Source: Nonomuraea zeae
GTDB taxonomy: Bacteria; Actinomycetota; Actinomycetes; Streptosporangiales; Streptosporangiaceae
Assembly (NCBI RefSeq): GCF_005889725.1
Contig: NZ_VCKX01000083.1
Span: 1 to 43,313, forward strand
Direction of reading: 5' to 3'
Length of the DNA stretch: 43,313 bases
Part shown: positions 41,467 to 43,313 of the stretch, in pieces
Layout of the letters: each line of letters opens with the position of its first letter
Position numbering within the stretch: position 1 is the first letter of the stretch
Made by a program: the position numbers and the translations under genes
Notes under the pieces: model-generated
What the model saw: only the letters and a program-made list of their open reading frames with translations
What the model was told of the DNA's origin: nothing
Databases searched by the model: none

Positions 41467-43124
41467 ACCCCGCCACAGCGCTGGCCACGGTGCTGGTCGA
41501 CGAACTCGTGCGCTGCGGCCTGACCGACGTGGTGGTGGCGCCCGGCTCGCGTTCGGCCCCGCTGGCGCTGGCGCTGCACGCCGAGTCGCGGGTGCGCCTG
41601 CACGTGCGCATCGACGAGCGTTCCGCGTCGTTCCTGGCGCTCGGGCTGGCCAAGCGCTCCGAGCGCCCGGTCGCGCTGATCTGCTCCTCCGGCACGGCCA
41701 CCGCCAACTTCCACCCGGCCGTGATCGAGGCGGGCGAGTCCGGCGTACCGCTGCTGGTGCTGACCGCCGATCGCCCGCCCGAGCTGCGCGGCACCGGGGC
41801 CAACCAGACCATCGACCAGATCAAGCTGTTCGGCTCGGCGACCCGCTGGTTCGCCGAGGTCGGCGTGCCCGAGGACCGGCCCGGGCAGGTGGCCTACTGG
41901 CGGTCGCTGGCCTGCCGCGCCTACCAGCGCGCGAGCGGCCCGGCCAACCCCGGGCCCGTGCACCTCAACCTGGCCTTCAGGGAGCCGCTGATCCCCGACG
42001 GCGACACCGCCTGGTGCGAGCCGCTCGACGGCGCCGCGAACGGCCCCTGGGTGCGCGCCAGGGTCGCGCCCCCGCCCATCGCCCTGCACATCCCGCCAAC
42101 CAGGCGCGGCGTGCTCGTGGTCGGTGACGGGGCCGCGAACGTGCGCCGCTACGTGGCCGCCGCGGGCATGGCCGGCTGGCCGGTGCTGTCGGAGCCGAAC
42201 GGCGGCGCCCGCTACGGCGACCACGCCATCTCCTCCTACCACTACCTGCTGGGCACGCCGGAGTTCGCCGACGCCCACCGGCCCGACGTCGTCGTCACGC
42301 TCGGCCGCCCCGGGCTGTCCCGGCCGCTGCTGTCGTGGCTGAAGCGGGCCGACGAGCACATCGTGGTGGCGCCCGACCTCGACCGCTGGCCCGACCCGAC
42401 CAGGTCTGCCACCCAGGTCGCGCAGGCCGTGGAGATCCCGGTCGCCTCGGGCGACGACACCTGGCTGCACGCCTGGCGGCAGGCCGACCAGGCGGTCCGG
42501 TCGGCGACGGACGAGGTGCTCGACCTGTCGGGCACCAGCGAGCCACGCCTGGCCAGAGACCTGGTGGACTGCCTGCCGAACGGGGCGCTGCTGTTCTGCG
42601 GGTCCTCGATGCCGATCCGCGACCTGGACCAGTCCATGCGGCCGCGGCGCGGCATCAGGCTGATGGCCAACAGGGGCGCGTCCGGCATCGACGGGGCCGT
42701 GTCGGCGGCCATGGGAGCGGCGCTGGCGCACAACGGCCCCTCCTACGCGCTGCTCGGCGACCTGTCGTTCCTGCACGACCAGAACGGCCTGATCCTGGGC
42801 CCCCGCGAGCCGCGGCCCGACCTGTGCCTCGTGGTGGTGAACAACGACGGGGGCGGGATCTTCTCGCTGCTGCCGCAGGCGGCGGTGCGCGATCCGTTCG
42901 AGCGGGTGTTCGGCACGCCGCACGGGGTCGATCTCGGGTACGTGGCGGCCGCCACGGGGACGCCGTACACGCTGGTGTCGGACATCGGCGACCTGTCCAA
43001 GGCGCTGCGCGGCGAGGGGCCCCGGGTGGTGGAGGTGCGCACCGACCGGGAGGAGAACGTCGCCGTGCACGGCCGGCTCAGGGACGCCGCGCAGGAGGCC
43101 ATCCACGCCTTCCTGGAGGGGTGA
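41463..43124 (+). CDS. menD: SEPHCHC synthase (2-succinyl-5-enolpyruvyl-6-hydroxy-3-cyclohexene-1-carboxylate synthase)
   Basis: A thiamine-diphosphate enzyme of 553 residues that joins isochorismate and 2-oxoglutarate in menaquinone synthesis. APGSRSAPLALAL is the N-terminal MenD motif and the conserved Glu is in RIDERSASF; the ThDP/Mg motif spans LLGDLSFLHDQNGL to VVNNDGGGIF. TTG 41463 (then NPATALATVLVDEL) is chosen because GGAGG (41451-41455) lies 7 bases upstream and homologues begin with MNP; GTG 41433 would add ten residues. It overlaps menC by four bases (TTGA), a coupled operon. Confidence 0.95.
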   Translation: MNPATALATVLVDELVRCGLTDVVVAPGSRSAPLALALHAESRVRLHVRIDERSASFLALGLAKRSERPVALICSSGTATANFHPAVIEAGESGVPLLVLTADRPPELRGTGANQTIDQIKLFGSATRWFAEVGVPEDRPGQVAYWRSLACRAYQRASGPANPGPVHLNLAFREPLIPDGDTAWCEPLDGAANGPWVRARVAPPPIALHIPPTRRGVLVVGDGAANVRRYVAAAGMAGWPVLSEPNGGARYGDHAISSYHYLLGTPEFADAHRPDVVVTLGRPGLSRPLLSWLKRADEHIVVAPDLDRWPDPTRSATQVAQAVEIPVASGDDTWLHAWRQADQAVRSATDEVLDLSGTSEPRLARDLVDCLPNGALLFCGSSMPIRDLDQSMRPRRGIRLMANRGASGIDGAVSAAMGAALAHNGPSYALLGDLSFLHDQNGLILGPREPRPDLCLVVVNNDGGGIFSLLPQAAVRDPFERVFGTPHGVDLGYVAAATGTPYTLVSDIGDLSKALRGEGPRVVEVRTDREENVAVHGRLRDAAQEAIHAFLEG

Positions 43125-43176
43125 CCGGCCACCTCCGGCCCCCCGGCCCCCTCGGCCCCGGGTTGCCGGTGGCCGG
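43125..43176 (+). terminator. Possible hairpin after menD
   Basis: CCGGCCACC (43125-43133) is complementary to GGTGGCCGG (43168-43176), 9 bp, but the 34-base C/G-rich loop makes it a weak candidate. Confidence 0.35.
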
Positions 43177-43179
43177 GAG

Positions 43180-43313
43180 CTGTCTTTTATACACATCTCC
43201 GAGCCCACGAGACCCTAAGAAAACTCGTATGCCTTCATCTCCCAGAAAAAAAAAAAGTTACCTGATTTTATATGGTACGAAATTGATTGTTCAAATGACG
43301 TCGCGGGGTTCTT
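43180..43313. other. Nextera/Illumina adapter read-through and noise (not genomic)
   Basis: CTGTCTTTTATACACATCT (43180-43198) is the Nextera mosaic end with one mismatch, followed by CCGAGCCCACGAGAC (43199-43213), the rest of the read-2 adapter. Next come an index-like octamer (43214-43221), a degraded P7 sequence (CTCGTATGCC, 43224-43233) and a run of 11 A (43246-43256). The last 57 bases are low-GC, unlike the genome, and probably base-calling noise. Confidence 0.96.

Noticed and set aside
41397..43208. Minus-strand frame beginning MGSEMCIKDS
   Set aside because: It starts inside the Nextera adapter and is the well-known adapter-derived peptide.
43214..43313. AT-rich tail as a possible mobile-element or integration boundary
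   Set aside because: The order mosaic end, index, P7, poly-A explains it as library read-through.

Overview
This is a high-GC actinobacterial chromosome segment. Gene content and style (fused TrpE-TrpG, ThyX, menaquinone menC/D/E, the GarA-FtsR-DUF151-MerR-gcvP block, DUF5999, an HrdB/SigA-like sigma factor) suggest a Streptosporangiaceae-type organism such as Nonomuraea; that assignment is inference. Nearly all genes look like ordinary chromosomal housekeeping or accessory genes. I see no phage, IS element, CRISPR array, tRNA or rRNA. Both ends are technical artefacts: bases 1-106 exactly repeat 481-586, and the stretch from about 43180 to the end is Nextera/Illumina adapter read-through followed by noise. 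The trustworthy genomic DNA is about 107-43179.

Layout. 107-2530: the remnant of a leftward gene start, then a trp attenuator (leader peptide with tandem Trp codons, antiterminator and terminator) and trpE-G. 2588-8365: amidohydrolase-like protein, two-gene ABC exporter, secreted M4 metalloprotease. 8485-11613: thyX, a convergent BNR-repeat protein with a MoaD/ThiS-like partner, and a divergent XRE regulator. 11652-15858: exported BNR protein, flavohemoglobin-like reductase, and a divergent HxlR regulator/DsbA-family pair sharing one operator region. 15909-20855: a small orphan protein, a class-I glutamine-amidotransferase homologue that has lost its catalytic Cys, HSL-type esterase, crotonase-fold protein, then leftward methyltransferase and acyl-CoA dehydrogenase. 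20986-24448: NarL-type two-component system, small membrane protein, trpF. 24639-27729: CDP-alcohol phosphatidyltransferase and a nucleotidyltransferase/pseudo-phosphomannomutase fusion.

28009-33771 is the conserved actinobacterial block FHA protein (GarA type), FtsR-type MerR, DUF151, second MerR, tandem glycine riboswitch and gcvP, matching the order known around garA-gcvB in Mycobacterium. It links 2-oxoglutarate/nitrogen signalling, division control and glycine catabolism. 33897-37301 holds small accessory genes (TPR, membrane protein, alpha/beta hydrolase, DUF5999, TetR, hypothetical). 37419-39299 holds the sigma factor and a small exported protein. 39343-43124 is menE diverging from menC-menD.

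The strongest window-wide pattern is regulatory. At about fifteen genes a TANNNT -10 hexamer lies 6-7 bases before the start codon and there is no clear Shine-Dalgarno sequence, which is the signature of leaderless transcription. It includes the trp leader peptide itself. Genes inside operons instead have good SD sites or 1-4 base stop/start overlaps. Other points of interest are several enzyme homologues with replaced catalytic residues (glutamine amidotransferase, crotonase, phosphomannomutase domain, amidohydrolase) and the nested operator between the HxlR and DsbA genes.
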